This document shows positions 8,501-18,563 of a DNA stretch of 27,500 bases, one piece after another (within the stretch, counting starts at the first letter, position 1; each line of letters opens with the position of its first letter). The notes under the pieces were generated by a model, which was not told where the DNA came from, searched no databases, and was given only the letters and a program-made list of their open reading frames with translations. This stretch comes from Chrysomallon squamiferum (taxonomy: Eukaryota; Mollusca; Gastropoda; Neomphalida; Peltospiridae): positions 1,853,943 through 1,881,442 of the forward strand of contig CM022672.1 of assembly GCA_012295275.1 (NCBI GenBank), in the 5' to 3' direction. The position numbers were made by a program, and so were the translations under genes.

Positions 8501-10307
8501 AAGAAGCACATAAAACTTCAATTTTTCTGGAACTGCAACAAACTAAGTCAAAGATATATGTGGGAGAAAAAAAAATATGTTATATTAGGATGTCTAGACA
8601 TTTAAAAAAAAAAAATTGAATTGTCTATTACACATTTGAAAGCATAATGTCATCGACTGGTTATTTTTACTGGCTCCGTTTCAAACTGAAATTCATCTCT
8701 GTCGCAGACCTGTCCCACTGCTTAGATTAACGATTTTAAAAACTACTTATTTTCAGCACATTCTCAAAACTGTCATTTATCTTCAGTAAAAAAATAAACA
8801 TACGCAAAGCAAATATTTCATGTCTTGCTAGGCTATGAGGAAAATGAGTGTATTCTGTGGAGAAATAAAATTTAGCTTTGACAACTTATCTTGCAGGGAT
8901 AACCAAATTACTTAACAAAAAAAAAAAAAAAAATTAATAATAAAAACAAAATTAAATTCATAAAAAAAAAAAGAAAGAAAGAAAGAAAGAATGAAGTGGG
9001 GAAAACTAGATGTAAACTCCACATGGAATAAGTTAAATATTTTCTGGTGGATAAAAAAATAAAAAATAAATTTCATTACATGTCGTAATTGGACTAGCGA
9101 ACATAAACACCATGTTCATCTGATGAATGTTTTAATTTAACTCTAAATAAATGACAAACAAACAAGATTAAATTCTGTATTTTTATGGCAGCCTGTTGGG
9201 TTTTTTTTTTTTTTATTGATAACCTCAATTTATTTCTATAATTATTTCATGGAAAAGCATCACTGAATGACAAGTAACTTTTTCAAACAAAATTTAATTT
9301 CATGATTAATTAGTCACTATACAATTCATAAATCTAAGTTTGTAAATAAACAAACATTAACTGTGTTTCTGTCTAGGAGACAACTATAATTAAATTCCAA
9401 ATTTATCTAGTTAACATGCAAAATTTAGCCACAAGTTTCTCAAAAGATGAATAAAATTTAAAACCAAGTTTATCTAAATGACAAGTAATTTACACCAACT
9501 GTTTGAAAAAAAATAAAAATAAATAAAGAATCAAATGTAGCATCATCAAATGCCTACCAAGATATTTTAAAATAACATAACAAAAAACAAATAGAAGAAC
9601 AAATTAATCTGAAAGGAATATTAAATAATGAAGCATCAAAACTACAATGATAAAAAATAAAAACACAGAAAACAATTAAAAAAAATAATAAAACAAACAC
9701 CAAAGTAATTAAAACTTTAGATTTTAAGAGTTTCACTTAAACAGTTGTTGATTTTACACATTTTTAAATAATAAACAGTTCAAAGAGAACAGAATTAAAA
9801 TAATTTTTGTGGGTTAATGAAATGAAAGTTTATTTTAACCAAAAACTTCCAAATCTTTTAATATCATCTATTACAAGTTTTGAAATATTTCTTTCTTTCT
9901 TTCTTTATATAATGATAAAATTATTATGATAAAGAAAGTCTGGTGGAAAGGATTTTAAAACAAATATCATTACACAGATCTGAAAATAAACACCAGCATA
10001 TTAACAGCAAGGGAATTTTCAATACTTCACTTCTAACATGATGAACCATAAATGATTTTAAAAATATTTTCAGTATTTTTATTTATTTAATAAATAAAAA
10101 CACAAACAGAAATAAATTTCATTAATGTAAGTCAATAAAAGATTTAAAAACATAAAAACAAACTGTAATCACACTAAACAAGCTAATTAATCCAAGTTTT
10201 TATGTTTGGTTTTGTTCTTCAGTGAAAATATTGATGTTTGCCAAATCAGCTGTAACTGTACAGCTTGTTGTAAACTAAATATTAGCAAGATAATGACACA
10301 GTATAAA
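8501..10307. other. Long A-rich low-complexity stretch without genes
   Basis: Markedly A-rich on this strand. It includes A17 (8917-8933), an A run plus (GAAA)5 (8962-8991), T14 (9201-9214) and a short (TTTC)4 near 9889-9904. The 60-codon minus-strand frame at 9554-9736 is a Phe/Leu/Ile translation of this A-rich tract and is not credible as a gene. Confidence 0.7.
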
Positions 10308-10385
10308 TACACACATATATTAACACACATACATATATTAACACATATGTACAAACACACACACATACATACACACGTATACAAA
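10308..10385. repeat. ACAC/ATAT/ACAT compound repeat
   Basis: ACACATATATTA-type units followed by CACACATACATA words. It generates His/Thr/Ile-rich frames only. Confidence 0.9.
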
Positions 10386-10667
10386 TGTTTCTTGGTGGTC
10401 AAGTGTTGTTATGTCTGTGGGGTGCAGGGAAATGGACTAGTTATATCTTTGCAGTTGTCTGTAACAGTGTCATGAAAAAGTAATTGCAGGAGTAAACACA
10501 AACCAGACTAATGAGAGTAAAACAAATTGTTTAGTTTAACCCTTCTTGGCACTGTCAACAAGATATGCTGGAATATCACCAATTGATTAGATATTTCAAC
10601 ATAAACCATTAGCTTAAATTAAGCCATCATATTTCACTTGTGTGTTTTATATACAGTAGTGGGAAAG
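10386..10667. other. Unique sequence, nothing recognised
   Basis: No frame, RNA or repeat that I can support. Confidence 0.5.
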
Positions 10668-10925
10668 AAAGTAGATAGATAGTCAGAGAGGCAGACTAAT
10701 AGTCAGATAAACAGACAGATAGAGAGACAGATAGACAGACAGATAGAGAGATAGATAGACAAAAAGATAGCAACATAGACAGGTAGATAGATAAACAAAT
10801 ACAGAGATACAAAGATGTAGATAATTACATAAATATATCAGATATCAGTAGATCAGTAGATGATATAGATAACAGATATAGATGAAAAGACATAGATAAA
10901 CACTGATAACGAGATAGAGACAGAT
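10668..10925 (+). repeat. GATA/GACA tetranucleotide repeat
   Basis: Mixed AGATAGAT, CAGACAGA and GAGATAGA words, densest at 10668-10760 and decaying to about 10925. It resembles GATA/GACA (Bkm-type) simple repeats known in many animals and matches a second array at 21622-21770 in the same orientation. Confidence 0.93.
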
Positions 10926-11086
10926 TAACCTGATACAGTTAAAACAAATATACACACATATATTCACACACATACTTAACAAGTAAAATATTTTATATTA
11001 ATTTTATAATGATTCTCACTCAAAGCTTACCTAGATCACCATCTATATCTTCTTCCATGTTTGGAACACCAGCTTCCTATATATAA

Positions 11087-11124
<38 letters not shown>

Positions 11125-11398
11125 CACTATATTATGTATGTGTGTGTATGAGTATGGTTAATAAACTTGTTCTGAACAGTTCAAATACAAACAGATTCAG
11201 CCATGCATACATTGGGACTATAAAGCCAAACAAAGCTTTAATGTGGTAACATTTGGTGGTCTCTGACACACAATTAAATTTCAATATCATCAATGATTTA
11301 ACACACGAGCAGGTAAACAGAGGTCAGACAAAGGTTGTCGGCAATATTACTTTTCACATATGGGTATTTATTAAAGACTTGTTATCCTGAAGGTATGA
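10926..11398. other. Unique sequence with a (TA)(TG)n tract
   Basis: Includes a TA-TG compound microsatellite at 11079-11120. AGGTCAGACAAAGGTTG at 11321-11337 is two nuclear-receptor-like half-sites in direct orientation with a five-base spacer; chance is likely. No gene. Confidence 0.6.
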
Positions 11399-11590
11399 AT
11401 GTACGTATATATGTATATATGTATGTATGTATGTGTGTGTTTATGTGCATGGCATTAATTTGTGGCTAATGCATCTAGTTGTTATGTGTGTTATGTGTAT
11501 GTTTGTCTAATGCAATATATGTATGTATTATATATTATGTGTGTGTATACATATATAATATCTTTACACACACACACACACACACACAGT
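11399..11590. repeat. ATGT, TG and CA compound repeats
   Basis: TATG/TG-rich words (11399-11450 and 11510-11550) are followed by (CA)n at 11570-11588. Frames here are microsatellite translations. Confidence 0.9.
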
Positions 11591-12059
11591 AAGACAAGTG
11601 GTTTTGTCTTAAAACATCAGTTTTATCCTGTGAAAGTTAGAAGACTGGTTTCTTAAAAAGGTAACCAGTTATTTCTTTCATCGTTCAGTCCTAAATAAAA
11701 CAAAAATGTCCAGAGTAGTAGATTTATACTTACTCCTTTCATTATCACCTACACATCAAAACAATATAATTCTTAAACGGCAACAATTAATTTATATTTC
11801 TAAATGAAAACTGTCTTCAAAATATCTAAACCAGCAATCAGACACTAAAGAATTATATTTGCTTTGATAAATAAATACTTGTTGGGTGAGTGCCTGAAAA
11901 TGTAGAAATTTATGTGTTCATCATTTCTTATAGAGACTGATTGCTGGATACAACTACATCTACATACCTGCCTGTCTACAAACATTATTAATTAAAGAGA
12001 GGATATACAGTGAGCTTATGCACGCGTTGTTAATTAAAGATGACAAGAGATCTCAAAAG
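11591..12059. other. AT-rich unique sequence, nothing recognised
   Basis: No gene, repeat or RNA that I can support. Confidence 0.5.
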
Positions 12060-12091
12060 TGTTCGTGTTTGTGAAAGTGTTTGCGAGTCTG

Positions 12092-12123
<32 letters not shown>

Positions 12124-12480
12124 TGTATGTATGTATGTATGTATGTATGTATGTATGTATGTATGTATGTATGTTTGTGTGTGTCTGTATGTATGTTTGC
12201 AAGTCTGTATATGTATGTATGTATTTATGTATGTATGTATGTATGTGTGTGTGTGTGTGTGTCTGTGTACATACGTATGTATGTGTGTGTGTGTATGTAT
12301 GTATGTATGTATGTATGTATGTATGCATGTTTTATGTGTGTGTGTGTCTGTATGTATGTGTGTGTGTGTATGTATGTATGTGTGTATGTATGTATGTATG
12401 TATGTATCTATGTATGTAGATGTGAGTTTTTTATGTATGTATGGATGTAGATGTGAGTTTTTATGTATGTATCTGTATAT
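12060..12480 (+). repeat. Large TATG tetranucleotide array
   Basis: Nearly pure (TATG)n at 12096-12172, then mixed TATG/TG blocks, ending with two copies of an ATGTAGATGTGAGTTTTTATG-like unit around 12412-12465. It is open in four frames on the two strands because TATG and its complement avoid stops, giving (MYVC)n and (HTYI)n chains up to 155 residues. These are not genes. Confidence 0.98.
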
Positions 12481-13283
12481 TAAATCATATGTTAGCCTCA
12501 AGATATAAAAAGTATTAAATTAATGGAAAATTTTAAAAATATAGTCTGAACTAAATTGATTATAAGATATTTCTGGTCTCCCTGAATGAAGTTATGCTTG
12601 TATTCAGATGACATTTTGAATTAGCTAGAACATTTGTAGATTAAATAAAACCTGTAACTATTTTCTAAATTAAGTTAATTATAAAAAATAAAGAAATGTG
12701 GAAAGAAAATTATTATTATTATGACAATATTTCAACAATCTGTTTTTTTTAATAAAATATTCTTAGCTTTTTGTTTCAAAGAATATATTTCTGTGTTAAA
12801 AGTGGTAATAATTAATTTAACTGGCTGCAAGAGGGACAGGAAATGTAACTTTAATTATCTTTGAGTATCACACAAAATGATTATAACCTTGTTCATAAAT
12901 ATCATTTAACTTAGCTGTGTTATTTTCAAATAATCATGAAGTAGATAATCCTTCAGAACTTTTCTCTATTTGCTTTGAGTATTTATATACATACATAGAT
13001 ATATACATAACATATATACATTAGATTACACAGACATACACACGGTTGTATGTTTGCATATACTATTGTCATACTAATGTTTGATGTATGGATGTTAGTG
13101 TTAAAACAGATAATGTGTAAGTGTTCTAAATGAATATGTATGTATGTGGATTAGGCCTCAAGGGAAACCACCAGGAACTTTCTACTGTGTACTTTTATCA
13201 TATATATATATATATATATATAATCATATAAAGATTCATCAGTATGTCTGTCTATCAAACTAACTAACTAACAGTTTTCTATC
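12481..13283. other. AT-rich sequence with a (TA)n tract
   Basis: Includes small ACAT words near 12990-13050, (TA)12 at 13198-13222 and (CTAA)4 near 13257-13272. No gene recognised. Confidence 0.6.
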
Positions 13284-13500
13284 TATTGGACTGAAAAAAA
13301 GGTTTTATTGTATTCAAAGACAATATTTAGCTGTTTTTGTACATAGATTTTATTCAATCATATTCATGTGCCATTTTGTTCAGCTGACTTTCACCATCTC
13401 TGAGGCAGCTTCGTGACTGCATCCTCCCAGAACTTGACATCTTTCTGTGTGATGATCTGGTCCAAATGCTTCAGACTTTTGTCTCTGTCTTTCAATGCTA
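13284..13500 (-). pseudogene. Decayed mariner-like transposase C-terminus with 3' end
   Basis: Read on the minus strand from 13495 to 13394, a 34-codon frame contains KFWEDAVTKLPQRW. After an in-frame TGA (13391-13393) it continues as KSAEQNGT, followed by further stops. FW-x(2)-[AG]-x-x-KLP-x-[RK]-W-x-x-x-x-x-NG-[TDE]-Y is the layout of the last ~30 residues of mariner-family (IS630/Tc1/mariner, DD34D-type) transposases. About 65 bases past the old C-terminus, TATTGG (13284-13289) resembles a mariner inverted-repeat end, a usual spacing. The catalytic D residues lie upstream and are not visible, so the element is truncated and dead. The family match is from memory of the motif, not from a search. 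Confidence 0.5.
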
Positions 13501-14219
13501 ATGATTACTATGTAAATTATTAGTTCTAGTAACTAACATAATCTCTTACATTCTCTCAAACCCTGCCTACGAACCTCTAAACTTATCGTAATGAGTTTAA
13601 ATATGTCAGACTGACAAACTCAGGAGTTTAACATGTTAATAATAAATCAAGGAAGAATTAAAATACCAGCCAGTGAGAGAAAATAAACACAACAAAAACC
13701 AAGCAAGCTTCTGCAGGATCAAGTCCATTAATGCAAATGTAAATAATGTTGTTGCAACAGATGACTGAAGACTAAGAATAACAAGACAACAGTGAATGCA
13801 TATTTAATAGAGTCTGGTCTTTGTGAGAGAAAAAACCACAAACAAAATAATTACATGATGTATGTTTAAACATGCTCTTAGATGAACTGGTTCTAAACTT
13901 GTTTAGTCATGGTGTTTGGTTTGTTCAGGTGTACGTGTGTGTATGGGTGCATATGTGTATATATGAGACAGTATGTGTGTGTGTGTATGTGTGTGTATAT
14001 ATATCTGTATATATTTAATTTATTTAAATAAGGTTATAAATAAACCAGTTCTAATATAAATTTGTTTATTCATGACCTGGGTGAACTTGAATGTAACAGA
14101 AATATAAAGTTAATTTGCTTTTCTATTTGAAACTGTTATGAACTGAAAATATATATTACCAAACTGTTAATCAGTTCTTCTATCCATTTGTCTGTCCATT
14201 TCCTTTATGTTCTTATTTT

Positions 14220-14220
<1 letters not shown>
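13501..14220. other. Unique sequence with TG/TATG-rich patch
   Basis: A TG-rich simple repeat occupies 13930-14013. I looked for the missing N-terminal part of the transposase of the 13284-13500 fossil and see no catalytic-domain-like frame. Nothing else recognised. Confidence 0.5.
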
Positions 14221-14221
<1 letters not shown>

Positions 14222-14300
<79 letters not shown>

Positions 14301-14309
14301 ACTCACTCA
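14222..14309 (+). repeat. (CT)38 microsatellite with CACT tail
   Basis: Uninterrupted CT run to 14296 followed by three CACT units. The Ser-Leu repeat frame through it is an artefact. Confidence 0.99.
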
Positions 14310-14808
14310 TAAATGTAATAACACTGCTTACTAATACTTTAACACAGTATAACGATATTAAAGAAGAACATCTGGGACAAATACTGAAGAACATCTTAAT
14401 TAAATAACAAACTTAAACAAATCTCAACACAACTCAACCAGAGAAAGGACAAAAATAATTCTTGTAAATTACATTTGGTAAAAGTGCAGTTCTTATAAGT
14501 TCTAGAAATGGACAAATTCACATCAAGATTAATTTTTGTCATGAATGTCAACATTTTGCACAGTTTTGGCCAAGATATGACACATTAACAAAGTGAATTG
14601 TCAGTTGCTATACATTATATACACTGACTATAGCAATTAGAATACAAATGTCTACTGCCTGGAAAAGTCAAATGATAAAACTGTTGAAAAATTCACCAAT
14701 GCTTTGATGCATTTAGTGTTAATAAAACATTATATAATTTTAAATTCTGCTGTCAAATTTCATTTCAAATAATTTTTAAATTAATAATGAAAGCATATAA
14801 AAGATTTA
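14310..14808. other. AT-rich unique sequence, nothing recognised
   Basis: No gene, RNA or repeat that I can support. Confidence 0.5.
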
Positions 14809-14809
14809 A

Positions 14810-14900
14810 TATTGGGTTGGAACAAATTGTTTTTTTGTGTTTTTTTTTGCCTTTTTTCAACAGGTGGCATTTGAGCCTGTGATTTCATTTCAGATATGAC
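14810..14900 (+). mobile_element. Mariner-like 5' end remnant (inverted-repeat end)
   Basis: TATTGGGTTGGAACA at 14810-14824 has the form of a mariner terminal inverted repeat beginning at a TA target. Next come a T-rich spacer and CTTTTTTCAACAGGTGGC (14851-14868), the type of 5' untranslated sequence found before mariner transposase starts. Complexity ends near 14908 in a short (CA)n. No opposite terminal repeat or transposase frame is seen, so it is a truncated copy or a MITE remnant. It points the opposite way from the fossil at 13284-13500 and is probably a separate insertion. Confidence 0.45.
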
Positions 14901-15233
14901 TGAAATAAACACACACACACAAACACACATATTCTGAAAGGTGAACAAAATGGCATGTTTGTGGTTGAATACATCTGTGTACAAATATATAAATATAAAT
15001 TTCACTTAAAAACACAATATTTGAAAAAAAAATTTAGGGTTAGGGATCATGTTAATATTATATATTAAATTTACAATAAAAATATTTACGTTTCATATCT
15101 CAATACATAATCAAAATGTCAGTTTTAATATTTCCCAAATTACATAAGTTTTAACATCACATATTAAATTTAATTATAAAAGTATTTTAAAATTTCGTTG
15201 CTGATTATGTAAGTACTTTATCTATCAGTTAAA
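14901..15233. other. AT-rich sequence with two TTAGGG units
   Basis: A short (CA)n lies at 14909-14928. TTAGGGTTAGGG at 15034-15045 is two telomere-type units, too few to call an interstitial telomere array. Otherwise featureless. Confidence 0.5.
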
Positions 15234-15350
15234 TTATTTGATGATGGGTGATAAAATCTCCACAAAGCACAATCTGGTACATTTCCCAATCCGACCATCA
15301 GCTTCGGGTTCTACTTTATCCAAAAACCAGGACAACTGTTTTTCCATACC
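15234..15350 (-). CDS. Candidate 3'-terminal exon fragment, product unknown
   Basis: On the minus strand, an acceptor-like TGCTTGTTTCCAG ending at 15351 is preceded by a T-rich stretch. It leads into a 38-codon frame starting GMEKQLSWFLDKVEPEADG and ending in LSPIIK and TAA (15234-15236). Composition is balanced (Trp, Glu, Asp, Arg and Cys present), unlike microsatellite frames around it, and codons are not A/T-saturated. ATTAAA-type signals occur downstream (15169-15174 and 15124-15129 on the complement) but are common in AT-rich DNA. The continuous frame runs on upstream through the proposed intron end to 15422, with lower-complexity residues. I do not recognise the protein. It could be a real last exon, an old transposon scrap, or chance. 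Confidence 0.25.
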   Translation of the reverse strand, partial: GMEKQLSWFLDKVEPEADGRIGKCTRLCFVEILSPIIK

Positions 15351-15479
15351 CTGGAAACAAGCATATATATAAAAAAATCCCTTTACAGACAGAAAAGATA
15401 ATGGCTCAGTTTTCTCTTTCACTATCTCTGCAGGACTCTGTCACATGTGTGACAACATGAAACTGTAGACAAACAATGT

Positions 15480-15910
15480 GTTGAGTACATCATTAAATAA
15501 AACATCTCTTATCCTTCCTCCCTTTAGTGTGCGAGACACAGGGTTCCATGATGGGGCTGTATTACACCAGTCACCCAGTCATTTTACCTCGCCCAACAAA
15601 CAGGTGTCCCACTAAAAGCAGATTCTACAAAAATGACAACAAAAATCAATGCTGTTTGAAACACTGGACTTTGTTGGGCAAATGTTGAGTGGCAAAGTGA
15701 AAAACATGGCGTAATTAAATATAACTGTCGGTAAAGCCAGTGGCTGACAGGTGGTTAATAATACATGTGCTGTGCGATGCCCAGGAGGACTGCCACCTCG
15801 GTGCCCAGCCGAGGAGAAATCAAGCAGGAGGAGTGTTTGATGTGAAGCCAGAGCAGCAGAACTGTTGGAATCAAAGAGTGCACACAAAGAGTCTCTGTGC
15901 TTTCAGTATG
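15480..15910. promoter_or_regulatory. Complex-sequence island with E-boxes, TCF and homeodomain words
   Basis: One of the least AT-rich blocks in the window. It holds E-boxes CAGGTG at 15601-15606 and 15748-15753, GTAATTAA at 15711-15718, ATCAAAG (TCF/LEF-like) at 15870-15876 and a GC stem CCTCGG/CCGAGG (15796-15801 and 15809-15814). A 91-codon minus-strand frame (15612-15887) spans it, but its product has no recognisable domain and no start or splice context, so I favour non-coding. Possible conserved regulatory element. Confidence 0.3.
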
Positions 15911-16034
15911 ACAGAATAGAGCTTCTTTTTTTTAAAAATATCAGTTGTTTTAAATGGATAAATAGAAACCATGAAAAGAGAATAAAATTTATTTAATCTT
16001 CTGATATTTTATTCATTTCTCTTTTCTTTTCTAT

Positions 16035-16036
<2 letters not shown>

Positions 16037-16110
<74 letters not shown>
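16037..16110. repeat. (CT)22 followed by (AT)15
   Basis: Pure CT tract to 16080 joined directly to a pure AT tract. The AT half is self-complementary. Confidence 0.99.
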
Positions 16111-16116
<6 letters not shown>

Positions 16117-16374
16117 TATTTAAATACTAAAAAAATGTTTTCCTATATTATAATGCTTTAACTGCAATTCTTACAGTTTAAGAATAAAATATCTAATATA
16201 AAAACAAAGAGTGAAAAACAATTACAAAATTATTTCTTTAATTTGATTTAACAACAACAAAAAAATTCTTTAAACTGACCTATTTCAATGGAAAACCCAA
16301 AATAAAAGTTAAAAAAAAAAAAAAAAAAAAAAAATCTTTGTTTTAAAAAGTGTTCTCTCCTACAGAGAAGAAAG
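16111..16374. other. AT-rich sequence with A24 tract
   Basis: A24 homopolymer at 16311-16334. No gene, RNA or retroposon body recognised upstream of it. Confidence 0.6.
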
Positions 16375-16670
16375 TGATAATGTTAAAGTCTCTTCTTTAA
16401 TGTGGTTTAATAAATGAAGTCAGCTGAAAGCAGAGTGATTTCACACTGTGATAAACAAGCCATACACAAATCTGCTTCATCAACACAGCCATTCTCCACA
16501 GACTCAAACAAGGGGACGTAATTACACATGAAATCAATCAGTGTGATCTCCCTTGTGGCTGCCTGCTGTCTCATTCTCCATAGTCATAGCACGTCCTGAA
16601 GACAAAAACCAACAGAATTTCAACAATGTCACTGACCAGCAGGAACCTTCTGTGTGGTTTTCTTTAATGG
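16375..16670. promoter_or_regulatory. Complex-sequence island with two RUNX-type words
   Basis: Balanced-composition block bounded by simple repeats. TGTGGTTT occurs at 16401-16408 and 16653-16660 (RUNX-type core), with GATAAACA (FOX/GATA-like) near 16450 and ACGTAATTAC near 16517. The 70-codon frame at 16553-16765 runs into the adjacent (GT)n and (TA)n and is not credible. Function unknown. Confidence 0.2.
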
Positions 16671-16671
16671 A

Positions 16672-16761
16672 AGTGTGTGTGTGTGTGTGTGTGTTTGTGT
16701 CTCAGTGTGTGTGTGTTTCTGTCTCAGTGTGTGAGAGGTATATATATATATATATATATAT
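16672..16761. repeat. (GT)n and (TA)n compound microsatellite
   Basis: GT tract interrupted twice by a TCTCAGTGTGTG-type unit, then (TA)11 at 16739-16760. Confidence 0.97.
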
Positions 16762-17034
16762 GTAGTGTTAAATATGAAGAATTAAAACAGAAATTAAAAA
16801 AAAAAAAAATTATAATAATAATTAAAAAAGAAAAGCACAGTCTGTGTGGATTTTTTCTGCTATTTGACATTTTTCAGAAATGGGGACACTGTTTATTCAA
16901 GATGGTCTGTGCTGAATTCTTCCACATTTGATCAGTTAGACAGGTAATAATTAATTATGCATCTGAAAATTCCATTTCATAAATTTACCTTCAGCCATCT
17001 CATTTCAGTTGATATCATTTTAGTATGTATTCCA

Positions 17035-17285
17035 GGTTCACACTAGGATAGAAAAATAAGGAGTCATCACTTCTCCCTCCAGACATACTAGAGCAAAGTG
17101 AGGTGTTGTGATTTAATTTGTGTACAAGTTTTAAAAAAACTGTTTCCTCTGATCACAACTGAAAACAGTGCAGCTGTTCACACACCTCCAAGCTCAAATG
17201 ACCTCCAAGAAGGTTTGATCTGATTACCTATAGCAGCCTGGACAGACAATCTTACACTGAGCTACATTTCAGTCCCTTAGTTATA
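17035..17285. promoter_or_regulatory. Complex-sequence island, function unknown
   Basis: Less AT-rich block with CAGCTG (E-box) near 17171 and TGACCT (nuclear-receptor half-site) near 17199. No open frame of note. Listed because it stands out in composition; regulatory meaning is speculative. Confidence 0.15.
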
Positions 17286-17378
17286 TCAAATAAACATGTT
17301 TATTTTTAACACCCACACAGCAGTAAAAACAGCTCAATATACCATTTACACCATTCCAAAATGGTTCATACTGTCATG

Positions 17379-17383
<5 letters not shown>

Positions 17384-17409
<26 letters not shown>
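17384..17409 (+). repeat. A26 homopolymer
   Basis: Pure A run with no recognisable retroposon upstream. The adjacent minus-strand frames (17366-17593 and 17485-17691) are open partly because of this tract and are not called. Confidence 0.95.
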
Positions 17410-18394
17410 CATCTTCAATTATTATTATAAAATTGACAATAACCTTTATATGAACATCATTAATGGAAGAGGAAAACTGATGTGTTATGTGTGAAATAAA
17501 ACCAAAATGAATGAATAAAAGAAGAGATAAAAACAGTTTATTGATACCTGATCTATGTTGTTTTGGTATAACTCGGTAGGTTGACAAAGACACTTTCCCA
17601 TTAAACTGTCTAGAAAAACATCTCCATTACCATGAATATTGAATCTACTGTAACATGACCATTTTTCTATTGCAATGCAAAAATTCTCCATTAATTATTC
17701 CTGCTAATATATTTATTTTTGGAAACATATTTTGTTATTGTAATACGAATATACTAGTGGCACTGTGTGTGTGTTTATGGATGAGCATGTACAATAGTTT
17801 TGAATAAATCTAGATATGTAAAAATAATTATGTAACCAATGTAAATGAGTGTATGTATATGTGTGTGTGTGTGTGTGAGAGGGCCTGAGGAAGTGAATGG
17901 GTGTGTAAAGTGTAAATATGCACTTAACATCTATATCACATTATTTTACTTATAATTATACAGAAATTGCAGAACTTTAGTAAAAGATTTATTATGAAGA
18001 TGTTTAATGAAATTTTAACAACTTAATCATTTAAAATTTGATAAACTGATTATAAAAACGTGCTAGCATTGCAAGTTCATTGCATCATTATCAGCATCAT
18101 CATAATCATCAACAGCAGCAGCAACATAAATGTCCTCTAATCAGATCAAAAACTGAATTACTGGTAAAGCAACACACAATAAAAACAAAAACAAGATATA
18201 GGTCAAATCAATTTTCAATCTGAACAAAAAAAATAAAAAGTCCATCCATCCATCTTTCACTGACCACACAGGAAAATTAATATCCTGCAAACAATCTAAC
18301 ATGGAAATGACCACTTGAAAAACAGAGCCGGAGATGAAAAAAAAAGAAGAGAAAAGCTAAAATAATAAAATCAATAGAGAGAATGGTGTTGTGC
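17410..18394. other. AT-rich sequence with small TG tract
   Basis: TG/TATG-rich patch at 17850-17880 and short CAT/CAG triplets near 18085-18123. No supported gene. Confidence 0.55.
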
Positions 18395-18559
18395 TACAGT
18401 TGGTGAAAGGGAAATAACTTCTACCCAGCTTGCGGTGTGTTGCTTGCAGCCAGCCTGCAACACACTTTAAATAATGATCAAGTCTTTATTGCAGTCCCAG
18501 GCCCATGAGGAAATGAAATCATTTGTTATTAACCAAAAGTACGTGATAAATGGGATGAT

Positions 18560-18560
<1 letters not shown>
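18395..18560. promoter_or_regulatory. Complex island containing a 9-bp inverted repeat
   Basis: Balanced-composition block ending at a T32 tract. GTGTGTTGC (18435-18443) and GCAACACAC (18457-18465) are perfect inverted copies with a 13-base loop. An alternative fold pairs GTGTG with CACAC and TTGCAG with CTGCAA around a CCAGC loop. There is no flanking evidence for a processed small RNA or terminator. Confidence 0.25.

Positions 18561-18563
<3 letters not shown>

Noticed and set aside
9554-9736. 60-codon minus-strand Phe/Leu/Ile frame resembling a membrane peptide
   Set aside because: It is the complement of an A-rich tract with AT-only codons.
12034-12508. Overlapping frames up to 155 codons on both strands
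   Set aside because: All are translations of the TATG/TACA array. The repeat unit and its complement lack stops, so open frames are expected.
15034-15045. Two TTAGGG units
   Set aside because: Two copies only, expected occasionally by chance; no interstitial telomere array.
15612-15887. 91-codon minus-strand frame
   Set aside because: No recognised domain, no splice or start context, and it coincides with a less AT-rich block where stops are rarer. Left as a note under the island.
17384-17409. A26 as a retroposon tail with ATGAACAT on both sides (about 17376 and 17451)
   Set aside because: The second copy is not adjacent to the tail and nothing upstream resembles a retroposed RNA.
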